Both the position numbers and the translations under genes were made by a program. A stretch of DNA of 64,000 bases from Chrysophaeum taylorii (lineage: Eukaryota; Sar; Pelagophyceae; Pelagomonadales; Pelagomonadaceae). Shown here in pieces: positions 39,110 to 47,947 of this stretch (its first letter is position 1; each line of letters begins with the position of its first letter). The stretch spans positions 25,418 to 89,417 of the forward strand of contig JAQMWT010000075.1 of NCBI GenBank assembly GCA_029834535.1, written 5' to 3'. Under the pieces are notes generated by a model. That model saw only the letters and a list, made by a program, of their open reading frames with translations, was not told the DNA's origin and made no database searches.

Positions 39110-40427
39110 ACAGAAATCTGGGTGGGCGAACGGTCGTTGTGTTCGTTGAATTGTGTGTGGGGATTTGAGGGGTGCCTGGAAGGCGGAGGAGGTATCACAA
39201 GTTTGTTTTGTGCGCACCAGAACAGTTTGTGTGCACGCAGGGTGTACGGCGTTTTGGGACGGCGGGCAGGGGAACCGCGGGTGGGAGACCCGGAGCTAGC
39301 AGCAACGGCCGCGACGGGGGCGTCGGGTCGCGGGGGTGGCAGGCGCGGAAGGAGGAGGAGGAGAGCGCGGGAGGCTTGCCCCCTCGTGGGAAAAAGGGGT
39401 TGGGTCGGGGGGGTGGGTAGTGGCGAGGAGTGGAAGGGGGCGGATTGGCGAGGCAGGGCCCGCGAGGGAGGAGGTCTGTGGTGCGGGAAGCGGTGTAGAC
39501 GCCGTCGAGGATGGATTCCATGTCGTAGGGGATGCCGTTGGGGATAAGCGATGGGCGCGAGGTTGGAGGGGGCGGTTGCGGCGACGGGGGCATAGATGGT
39601 GTGCGGAGCGGGGTCCGCGGGGGCGGAAGCGGGCGCGGATGGCATCATGGCATCCTCAGTAAGGGCGGACGCGACGGCAGCAAGATCAAAGGTCTAGGCC
39701 GCGGAGGAAGGCGTGGGTGGAAGGAGTTGTGCGACATAATTGACGCGACGGCAGCAAGGTCGAAGGTGTCGAGCGCAAGGCGCGTAAAGAGGGAGTGACA
39801 CGACAATATCGAGGGCGGAGACGACAGCCGCAAGGTCAAAGGTGTCGGGCGCGGCGGCGGGGGCAGCGGACGTGGTGTTGACGCCAACAGGAGTCCAAGC
39901 TGCGTGCGGAAAGGTGCGGACGGTTGAGTCGAAGAGCGCGGAGGCTGCACCGGCGAGATGGGGGGACCAGAGCGTGTCATTCAGGCGGACGGAGTCGGTA
40001 GAGGATGGTCGCGGTGCCACACCTCGGGCATCCTGCAAGAGCCAAACCGGCGCGACGTGCGCAGGGGGTAGTAGCAGCACAGATGCGCCGCCGACACACC
40101 GCGGTGCGCGCGCTAAGAAGCGCATCGGCACGGCAGCCGGTCAGCCGTAAAAAAGAACGAAGCTCGGAGGAGGAAGGGAGATCAGCGGAGTCGAAACCGC
40201 CGATGGCCTCCAGTATTACATGGTCCGGAGGTGCACCGAGGAATCTTAGAGGTAATTGATGTGAGCTAAGGACCGCACATGTCATGCCATGAGGTCTTTT
40301 ACACTTTATATGACTTAATACCGACGGGATGGAGGAAAAGCGACAACACACATCGTGGAACCCCAGCCAAAACGAGACGCAACGTGGTGGGGCGCGCCAT
40401 TGTTTTCTCCTTGGAGCCGAGTCCGAG
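39110..40427 (-). other. Pro/Ala-rich low-complexity region with DTFDLAAV repeats
   Basis: The minus-strand reading contains three copies of a DTFDLAAV(V/A)SA-type motif (DNA near 39835, 39765 and 39685), embedded in Pro-rich frames that are broken relative to each other. Upstream AIGGFDSADLPSSSELRSFLRL (about 40200-40140) also looks protein-like. It could be a degraded retroelement or a host gene with indels. No family was recognised and no intact ORF is convincing. Confidence 0.3.
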
Positions 40428-40757
40428 TTACACTAACTCGAGATCGGCCAGCGTCGATAGGTCCCCGTACCCGGGCCACCTCCTGTAGACCCCGACCAAG
40501 TGAACCGTGGCGTACCCGCCCGGAATGAGGGTCAACATCGACAGCAAGAGGAGAGGCGGCGCGCCGTCGTGGCCTGTCCCGACCGCGACGAACCCCATTA
40601 TCAACAGCGTCACCTGAAGAACAATTTAGCAACAGCAAGTGGCTTCGCGCGAACGTACCCCTATCGTCAGCAATACTAGAGCCAGACATGTCGTCCTCGG
40701 CGGAAGTTGTCGCTTCTCACCCGGACTCCGTCGAGGCAAGCTCATTTCTTCATCCAT
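40428..40757 (-). CDS. TMEM230: TMEM230-like small membrane protein
   Basis: Exons 40659-40757 and 40428-40613, separated by a 45-nt phase-0 intron, encode 94 residues: MDEEMSLPRRSPGEKRQLPP, a first helix created across the junction (LALVLLTIGVTLLIMGFVAV), a second helix (LLLLSMLTLIPGGYATVHLV), then YRRWPGYGDLSTLADLE. The P-G-x-Y-x-x-x-x-x-x-x-x..G-Y-x-x-L/Y-x-x-x-D end corresponds to TMEM230 ([28 protein letters not shown]). TMEM230 is a two-pass protein of secretory and recycling vesicles. This copy is slightly shorter than the ~120-residue animal protein. A second in-frame ATG is four codons in. Confidence 0.82.
40614..40658 (-). other. 45-nt intron of the TMEM230-like gene
   Basis: Begins GTACGT and ends TTCTTCAG. 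Phase 0. Splicing makes the first transmembrane helix continuous. Confidence 0.75.
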
Positions 40758-42359
40758 CCTGCAGGCCCTGTCCTGATTGATTCTGGCTTGCCCAGTTCAA
40801 CGGTCCGTTGAGAGTTTTTTTTGGCTCTTCGAGGTCCGCTTCGACACTGCCGTGTACATTGAGTAATGAGGCTGAGCAAAAAATGTTACATCGGGACAGC
40901 CCGCCCGGAGCTAGAAGAGTTTCCGAGGACACTGGGCAGCGTGGTCTCGTGTTTAAGGTGCATAAGGGCCCTGCGTACCAATCCGACGCCGTGTCACTTT
41001 TGTTCTTAGTGTGGTAAGCAACTTCCGAGATTTAGAACCAGAATGCGGGTAGCTCGCAAAAAACAGAAAAACAAAATAAGCATGAAGCCTGTAGCCGTGG
41101 CTCGTCGAATCCGCCGTAGTATGATTTTTGCGAGACAAAAAAGGCGCGTGTTTTCTACAAATTGGACCCGAGTCGAATTCAGATGGATATCGAGGACAAG
41201 AGAGAGCCAATATCCGCGACGTCAAGACGGGCTAGGTCTTGGTGAGATGATTTTATATTTCATTTGGTTTCTTGTTTATTTTGGCATGTTTTCGAGTCAA
41301 CCATGAAGCGCTTGTTTATCAGAACCCGCATTTTTATGTTCGGCATCTCCCAGGATCGAAGTATTTACTTCGCGGAGTTTACCAAGCTCCCCCCTGCTGA
41401 AAAATACGAGGCATTTTTACCAAGAGCGTGTCTGCCGAGAGGCTGACTTGAACTTGACAGCACGCTATGGTCAGGATGAAGCCGATGAAGCCAGCCACCG
41501 CAGACGCTGTCGATATTAGTACGTTATGATGGCAGGCTTTAAAAGCCAACCTATATTATTTATTTGCAGCCTAAAAGAACCAGCCTACATAATGGCAGGT
41601 CCAAAGCTCGGTGTAGCATGCGCAAGCACGAACGTAAAGTGGGGCACTCACGATCTCGCACAAGGTGCTCTAACGTAGGTCGCATCTAAGGCGCAAGTGT
41701 GGAAATGCCGGGAGCGCGTGGACGCCTGGGCATCGTGGCATATGCAACTAAGATCAGCACCACCATTTTTTCTGTGTGTACCCGCATTTCGCTGTGGCGG
41801 TATAGGTGAAGTGCAGAGCACTTCGCACCATTAACGGTTGATAGAGCGAGTGCTCGGCTCCAGACATCCCACTAGCGCCCACGTTGTCCATCTTCGACGT
41901 CGATCTACCGTAGTACTCCGGGTTACATGCGGGTGAGTGTTTCGCTGACCGGAATCATACTGGCGAGACTTGGCCGTTACTATATGTATGCACATTGCAA
42001 CGGCGTCGGCTTACTTCGAACTGTAGCGCGCTCTATCGTGATTCACGCACACCGTACCGAATGTGGAACAGTATCTTTTTTAACATTAAATTCGACGCGC
42101 CGAACGCGATCGGCGGTGGAAGTGCCGACTTAGATATGATGCTTAAGAAGTACAAAGTGAGTTATTCACATAGAGCGAATGTGAATTGTTTGCATTAAGT
42201 GAATGCAAATAAGTGACCTGGTAATGTTTCGAGCGTGTGTGGCGTGCGGCTTACGTAGCGCCTCAGCTGTGAGCCCCCCGACAGGAGTTTGTTGTAGTTT
42301 CAATCACTTGCTGATTGAAGACACGGCGCATGTTCTTCCGGTGGTGTTGGTGGCCCGAG
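40758..42359. other. 1.6-kb AT-richer spacer
   Basis: No recognised gene. A short plus-strand exon-like stretch at about 42060-42150 (MWNSIFFNIKFDAPNAIGGG) is followed by AAA|GTGAGT, a donor-like site, but no partner exon or family was found. Confidence 0.3.
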
Positions 42360-43054
42360 TCAACAGCGTTCCGTGATCCGTTTCGACAAGCTCACTCCGC
42401 GAGGCGAGAACGTTGTGTCCATGGAATCCCGCAGTGACGACACCGTGTCGCACTCACAGTCAAACGAGGTGCGATTAATCGCGTAGCGTTCCGCGCCGTC
42501 TTCGGGATTGGAGACTCGGAGCAAGTGAACGGCGGTCATCATGAGACAAATCTCGTTTTGCAATCGGCACTTGGTCGACGAGAGGATGACGTGTTCGCGC
42601 ATACCACCGGGACACAGGTTCAATCGCGAGTTTCTGTAGTACTCGGCGTCGCGATTGAGTAACATCATGCTATGCACAACCCTCGCTTTGACGCCGTCGG
42701 CATGCGACGCATTCTCGAGCGCGACGGTGGCCAACAGGTCCCCTAGTTGCTTCAAGGTCATCGCCTTGACTTGCCGCAGGCTCACAATTTCCTCCATCAA
42801 ACGAGTTGTTCGAAGTTGGCCGAGTGTCATACCGTCGACGTCGATCTCGTCTGTGCGCTCTAGGAAGAGATTCAAGCCCGTCGAGACGCCGCCAAAGTCC
42901 TCCCTCTCAGACATCATGCGAATAACAGCAACACCTCGCGCGTAGTTTGTTGTGGTTGGTTCGAAAGGGTCGTGAGACCAACCAGTTCGACCAAGGCGCC
43001 TGACGTGGTGTCTACTGTTTCGAATCCGCGTGCCTGTATGTACTGATTGACCAT
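42360..43054 (-). CDS. Unknown family protein, paralogue of the gene at 57.2 kb
   Basis: Exons 42979-43054 and 42360-42934, separated by a 44-nt intron, encode 216 residues starting MVNQYIQARGFETVDTTSG. I do not recognise the family, but it aligns with the 290-residue protein at 57175-58047. VIRMMSEREDFGGVSTGLNL pairs with MVGMISSRLEYADVSRGATV. KARVVHSMMLLNRDAEYYRN pairs with KAKVKYAVLFMNRNIDAFLT. LQNEICLMMTAVHLL pairs with LHYQINLMRAALCLL. The first of these matches spans the splice junction, which supports the intron. The protein appears alpha-helical, without a signal peptide. It lacks the Pro/His-rich tail of its paralogue. Confidence 0.55.
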
Positions 43055-43535
43055 TGTTGCACTTTCTGACGCAAGCCGAAGCAATTTCTTTCTGACCCCC
43101 AACCTAGGCCTCACAATCGTGGCTTCTGGCCCTGGCTGCAAAGCTTTTGTGCCGCGAACTTTCAAAAAGAATTTCACCTCATGCCGTCGAAGAAGAGAAT
43201 AGCAGAGAAGAGAAGACACCCTTAATTAATTCACAACAAAAGGCAACAAACTAACAAACAAACAAACGAACGAACGAACTAACGAAAACAGCAACCTGGG
43301 CCTCGAGCGAGACCAGAAAATATAAGGTGCACTTCCGCACTGCCCCATTCCATCGATAGATAGAAAATCCGAGGTAGTGCCCAGCATCCCTGACGCCAGA
43401 ACTCTCGCCGCCTCTCCGCACTGGGACAACAGATGTGACTGGCTGCAGGGCCCAGTCCCGGCAAGTGAGGACATGAGAAAGGTGGTGTACGCATAACTCA
43501 GCCTACTAGTAATATCGACATACGTCAGTGGAGTG
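43055..43535. other. Spacer with AACAAACTAAC/ACGA microsatellite
   Basis: A tandem AACA/AACG/AACT run spans about 43229-43288. Nothing else recognised. It presumably contains the promoter of the unknown-family gene. Confidence 0.4.
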
Positions 43536-44387
43536 TCACAGCCTGAGGTCGGTGAGCGCGGCGCGCGCGGCTAGCCAGTTCCTGCCCCTGCGGAGGTCGG
43601 CGAAGACGTGGCGGAAACGATCGAGGGTGTTCGTGGACTCGAGCGCGAGCTGCTTGTCCCTTGGGGCAAGGTCTAGCGTGCTGAGGAGGCTAAATGAGTA
43701 GAGCTCTTCGCGCGTCGGCGCAAAGTCGCCGCAGGCGCCGGATACGAGGCAGTACTGTCGCTCGAGTTCGGCGACTACGCACTCGTCGTCGACGAGGTTT
43801 GGAGCGAAACGGCGGACCGCGTCGTAGCGCAGCGCGTCATCGTCGTCGTCGTCGCTCGGCGTCTCGCACGAGTTGAACGGGCCCCAGAGCTTGTCGAGGA
43901 GGTGCTCGACGTCGGCGACGGCGCGGGCCGTCTCGCGCTCCTTCTCGGCCGCGTCCGGCTCGAGGTCGTCGAGGAGGGGCTCGGCGTCGACGACGACGTA
44001 GGGCTCTCGGCCACCCGTTGCGGGCGACGAGAGGACGCTCACGAGCTTGCAGCGCGAGAAGGCGGTGGCGCGGAGCGCGACGCGCCCAGAGTCGAGAGTC
44101 TCCGAATTCGTCACCTCGCACAGCACGCCGACGGCGTCTGGGGCCAGCAGAGGTGTCGGTGGCTGGTCCCCCCGCGGCAACACCGATGGCACGTCGCCGC
44201 AGTACATCGCGGCGAATACCGCGTCCTCGGCCGAGGTAACGGATCGCGCGAGGTTGAGGTACCGCGGCTCGAACAGGTTGAGGCGAAGGGTTTCGGTCGG
44301 AAATCGGGGCTTCCGCAGTGGAAACACGGGCACCTCGAGACCGGTCGCCAACGCGGCCAGCGACACGAACACTCTGATCATCATCAT
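43536..44387 (-). CDS. LON N-terminal (substrate-binding) domain protein
   Basis: From the first ATG of MMMIRVFVSLAALATG the protein has 283 residues. The hydrophobic N-terminus is a likely signal or pre-sequence. The LON-type domain begins LEVPVFPLRKPRFPTETLRL and continues LFEPRYLNL, GVLCEVTNSETL and GRVALRATAFSRCKLVSV, the characteristic PLFPL...E.RY order of the PUA-like LON substrate-binding domain. The C-terminal part is helical and includes an Asp run. There is no AAA ATPase or protease domain, so this is a stand-alone LON-domain protein, as found in plants and algae where several are plastid-located. Function beyond peptide or substrate binding is unknown. Confidence 0.8.
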   Translation of the reverse strand: MMMIRVFVSLAALATGLEVPVFPLRKPRFPTETLRLNLFEPRYLNLARSVTSAEDAVFAAMYCGDVPSVLPRGDQPPTPLLAPDAVGVLCEVTNSETLDSGRVALRATAFSRCKLVSVLSSPATGGREPYVVVDAEPLLDDLEPDAAEKERETARAVADVEHLLDKLWGPFNSCETPSDDDDDDALRYDAVRRFAPNLVDDECVVAELERQYCLVSGACGDFAPTREELYSFSLLSTLDLAPRDKQLALESTNTLDRFRHVFADLRRGRNWLAARAALTDLRL

Positions 44388-44532
44388 GGACGACCTCGGA
44401 AGATGTGACGTTTCAAGCCGCAACTATCATCGGGAATTCGAGATCTTGGGGTTCGGTTCGCATCCACCATCATCGTGAGAGAGAGCCGGGGGTGTAGACC
44501 GCGCGTGCCGACGGGTCTCCTAGGCAGATTTA

Positions 44533-45450
44533 TCACTCGAGCTTCTTCCGTTTGGATGGTCTCTCGTCGGCTCCGGAGCCCTCGGCAGCCTCGGGGCGCC
44601 ACAAGGCGAGCTTTTTGAGGCGCTTGCGGATGGGTTTGACGGTGGCCGTAAGGGCGTCCAAGGAAGGGAGTGGGTCGGCGGCGTGGGACTTGGCGAGGTC
44701 GTTGGCTTCGGCGAGCAGGTCGGCGTCGAGGCCGAACTTGTCCCGGAGCTTGGGTTCGAGGGTCTTGTCGACGAGGAGGACAGAGGCGACGGCGAGGACG
44801 GCGGGTCCGTGGAGGAGAGGCGCGTCGGTGACCACGAGATCGTCGGCGACGTCGAGGGCTCGGTCTTTGACGTGTTCGTCGAGGAGCGCGCGGAGGGGCC
44901 TGTGGGGGTGTGCCAGGCGCAGATCGTAGTCGACCCCGGCGAGGAGGGTAGGCTCGACGTCCATGATCTCTTTCTCCAGATTTTTTTGGCGCGCGACGTC
45001 CTCGCCAGAATACGACCGCGCGACGTCGGCCGCGCTCACGAACTCGTCTTCGAGTTTCGAGGCGCAAAAAACGGCGCACAGCGAGACCGTCAACGGATCG
45101 CACTCGAGTAAACTGTGCGAGAGAAAGAATCGCTTGAACAGAGCGATCGCAGACGCTGCGACCTTCTCTGATCGCTTGAGCCGTGGATCGGTGGCCTTGC
45201 GCCCGCACACCCGCCCAATCTGCAGCTCGTACCACCGCTTTAACGCAGATTCCTCGCTTAGGGACACGATCTTCTCCGCACTGGATGGTGGAGCGTTCAA
45301 CTCACCCCCAACCAAGCACCGCGGGGGGGGTTCGAACGGCGCCTCGCGACCCTCGCGCTTCGCCATGACGCGCGCACACCCGATGGCGTTGGCGCACGCG
45401 CGCAACGACGCCAGCTCGGCGGCGCTCAATCGCCACCGAGGCGCGTTCAC
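44533..45450 (-). CDS. CCNH: Cyclin H (CAK/TFIIH regulatory subunit), start codon not evident
   Basis: About 305 residues with two cyclin folds. Matches to cyclin H are specific: the N-terminal WRLSAAELASLRACAN (like HWTFSSEEQLARLRADAN), YELQIGRVC, ALFKRFFLSHSLLECDP, VFCASKLEDEFVSA, EPTLLAGVDYDLRLAHPHRP and DLVVTDAPLLHGPAVLAVASVL. The tail is Lys/Arg-rich (KRKKLE). Cyclin H activates CDK7 in the CDK-activating kinase and in TFIIH. The conserved N-terminal helix lies upstream of the first in-frame ATG (45366). The frame stays open to a stop near 45530 without any ATG, and a transposable-element copy begins near there. Initiation may be non-AUG, or a first exon may be missing or displaced. Confidence 0.85.
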   Translation of the reverse strand: MNAPRWRLSAAELASLRACANAIGCARVMAKREGREAPFEPPPRCLVGGELNAPPSSAEKIVSLSEESALKRWYELQIGRVCGRKATDPRLKRSEKVAASAIALFKRFFLSHSLLECDPLTVSLCAVFCASKLEDEFVSAADVARSYSGEDVARQKNLEKEIMDVEPTLLAGVDYDLRLAHPHRPLRALLDEHVKDRALDVADDLVVTDAPLLHGPAVLAVASVLLVDKTLEPKLRDKFGLDADLLAEANDLAKSHAADPLPSLDALTATVKPIRKRLKKLALWRPEAAEGSGADERPSKRKKLE

Positions 45451-45582
45451 GTTGCTCTCAAACTTCAGCGCTACTGCCAGTTTGCTAACCCTGCCTGTTT
45501 GTCCTCCTAAAACCTTGAGTCCTAACTACTAATCGACAGATGTTTGTCTGTTTGTTTGTTTGTTTGTTTGTCTGTCTGTCTG
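45451..45582. repeat. Microsatellite tag of the Helitron-derived unit
   Basis: TCCTAACTACTAATCGACAG at about 45520 followed by TGTTTG/TGTCTG repeats leads into the helicase unit. The same tag occurs near 47598, 52083, 52706 and, inverted, at 47510 and 53200. Confidence 0.6.
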
Positions 45583-46494
45583 TCCCTCGATTTAGGGTAA
45601 GGATCAGATAGGCGCGAGAGTAAGGATCAGGTAGGCGCGAGAGCCAGACAGTGATCCACCAAGCCGTCTACGGCGACCTCGCAGACTATTTCCACGACCC
45701 GCGGCGGCGGCTCTTTCAGCGCGCCATTCTCACGCCCCGTCGAATCGATGTTGTCGATGCTGACAACGCGCGCATGACCGCGGCCTTTTTTTCCCGGAGA
45801 CGAGGCGTCGGAGTTCTTTTAGGCAGACTAGGTTGGGTCGGAAGACGACGCCTCGCTCTTTACAGTCGAGTTTTCGACTCCCTGACAACCAACGGCATGC
45901 TGACTTTGAGCGCGAGCTTAAGGTCTTCGCAACCTCGACCCGTCGCACGGCCACTGCAACGGTACCAGATACATGATCGATCGTGTCGTGTCACCGAGGC
46001 TCCTCCAACCTGTATCCCTTAAGGCCCGCCGACGCCAAACGATCACCAAGAGCCAGGGCCAGACGCCCCGCGAGGTCCGCGTCCTCTTTCCCAAGCCCGT
46101 CTTCTGCCACGTCCAGCTCTACGTGGCTCTCTGTCGATCGGCAACCCCGAGGAGATATACTCATCTGGGTCGACGACTCCACCCTACCCCACACGTGCTG
46201 CGCAATACCGATAAGCCCCCTCCCGGCGTCTACACGCGCACTATAGGTGAACTTACTGGGACCACGCGAACTTACTGGGATTTGAGATTGGGACTAGGTG
46301 AACTGAGTGACCAGGTGAAACTAGGACCAGGTGAACATAATGGGGTTTTTAGAGTAAAGGGTTTTTAGAGTACACTCAAAGGTTGGCGGCGCGTGCGGAT
46401 CAAAGCAGCTTAGATTGGCGGAGGCGAGAGCGACGAGCTCAAAGGAGTTGGTGTGAGCTAGGTGAACTTACTGACCAGGTGAACTTATATGAAA
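45583..46494 (+). mobile_element. Helitron helicase-derived unit A (plus arm)
   Basis: Begins TCCCTCGATTTAGGG. Plus-strand remnants are those of a Helitron Pif1-like helicase C-terminus: VYGDLADYFHDPRRR, RAILTPRR..D, then ITKSQGQTPREV and FCHVQLYVALCR, which correspond to the helicase motif V/VI region (NKSQGQTL...FSHGQLYVALSR). Frames are broken. The distal part is made of GTGAACTTACTGG repeats. It is truncated at 46494, where its inverted partner begins. Confidence 0.75.
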
Positions 46495-47605
46495 CAAGTG
46501 CAGGCCAGTAAGTTCACCTAGCCCCAATCTCTAACCCCAGCATTTTCACCCCATTAAGTTCACCTAGTCCCAATCTCTAACCCCAGTAAATTCGGCGTAA
46601 GCCCACTCGTGCTCACACCCACTCACCCCACTCTCCTTCGAGCTCGTCGCTCTCACCTCGGCCAATCTAAGCTGCTTTTATCCGCACACGCCGCTAGCCT
46701 TTGCGTTCACTCTAAAAACCCCAGTAAGTTCACTTGGTCCCATTAAGCTCACCTGGTCACTAAGTTCACCTAGTCCCAATCTCAAACTCCAGTAAGTTCA
46801 CCTGGTCCCAGTAAGTTCACCTACAGTGCGCGTGTAGACGCCGGGAGGGGGATTATCGGTATTGCGCAGCACGTGTGGGGTAGGGTGGAGTCGTCGACTC
46901 AGAAGAGGATATCCTCGGGGTTGCCGATCGACAGAGAGCCACGTAGAGCTGGACGTGGCAGAAGACGGGCTTCGCCAAGAGGACGCCGACCTCGCGGGGC
47001 GTCTGGCCCTGGCTCTTGGTGATCGTTTGGTGTCGGCGGGCCTTACGGGATACAGGTTGGAGGAGCCTCGGTGACAACGACACGATCGATCATACATCTG
47101 GTACCGTTGCAGTGGCCGTGCGACGGGTCGAGGTTGCGAAGACTTTGAGCTCGCAATCAAAGTCAGCATGCCGTTGGTTGTCAGGGAGTTGAAAACTCTA
47201 CTGTAAAGAGCGAGGCGTCGTCTTCCGACCCAGCCTAGTCAGCCGAAAAGAACTCCGACGCCTCGTCTCCGGAAAAAAAGGCCACGGTCATGTGCGCGTT
47301 GTCAGCATCGACAACATCGTTTCGACGGGGCGTGAGAATGGCGCGCTGAAAGAGCCGCCGCGGGTCGTGGAAATAGTCTGCGAGGTCGCCGTAGACGGTT
47401 TGGAGGATCACTGTCTGGCCCTCGCGCCTACCTGATCCTTACTCTCGCGCCTAACTGATCCTTACCCTAAATCGAGGGACAAACAGACAAACAGACAGAC
47501 AGACAAACATCTGTCGATTAGTAGTTAGGACTTAATGGGATTAGGTGAACTTACTGGGGTTAGAGATTGGGACTAGGTGAACTTACTGGCCTGCACTTGT
47601 CTTAA
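46495..47605 (-). mobile_element. Helitron helicase-derived unit A' (minus arm)
   Basis: An inverted copy of unit A, starting at CAAGTGCAGGCCAGTAAG and ending at CCCTAAATCGAGGGA near 47480, with the inverted microsatellite tag to 47530. A further short plus-oriented piece of the GTGAACTTACTGG end and CCTGCACTTGTC follows to 47605. Units A and A' form a near-perfect 2-kb palindrome-like structure. Confidence 0.75.
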
Positions 47606-47921
47606 CTACTAATCGACAGATGTTTGTCTGTCTGTCTGTCTGTTTGTCTCAATTGGCGGACGTTTCCGGACGGTCCGTTAGAAGTGCTTGCTTCCTACAC
47701 GCGGAAGACCAGAGGGGAAGGACCGGGGGAAGAGTCGCGAAGCCCAACGTTCGCGGCATTTTCAAACCAAAGCATAGCGTGAGGATATATAGATGCGACG
47801 CCAAAGCCAAAGCCGAGCCAAACGTCCGACGCGCCAAAGTCGTAGGACGCGACCAAGTCGTGGACGACCAAGTCGAGGAGGTCGCCAAGTCGAACGCGGG
47901 GTGAGTCCGACGGACGTAGTC

Positions 47922-47931
47922 TATATATATA
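47922..47931 (+). promoter_or_regulatory. TATA-like sequence upstream of recombinase ORF
   Basis: TATATATATA lies only 17 bp before the ATG at 47948. Another ATATATAG lies at about 47785-47792, a more usual distance. Either may position transcription of the element. Confidence 0.4.
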
Positions 47932-47947
47932 CGCGGATCGACAAAAC

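Noticed and set aside
39195-39648. Pro-rich minus-strand ORFs (132-228 codons)
   Set aside because: Overlapping frames in C-rich sequence with no folded-domain features and no good splice links; kept only as a low-confidence low-complexity region.
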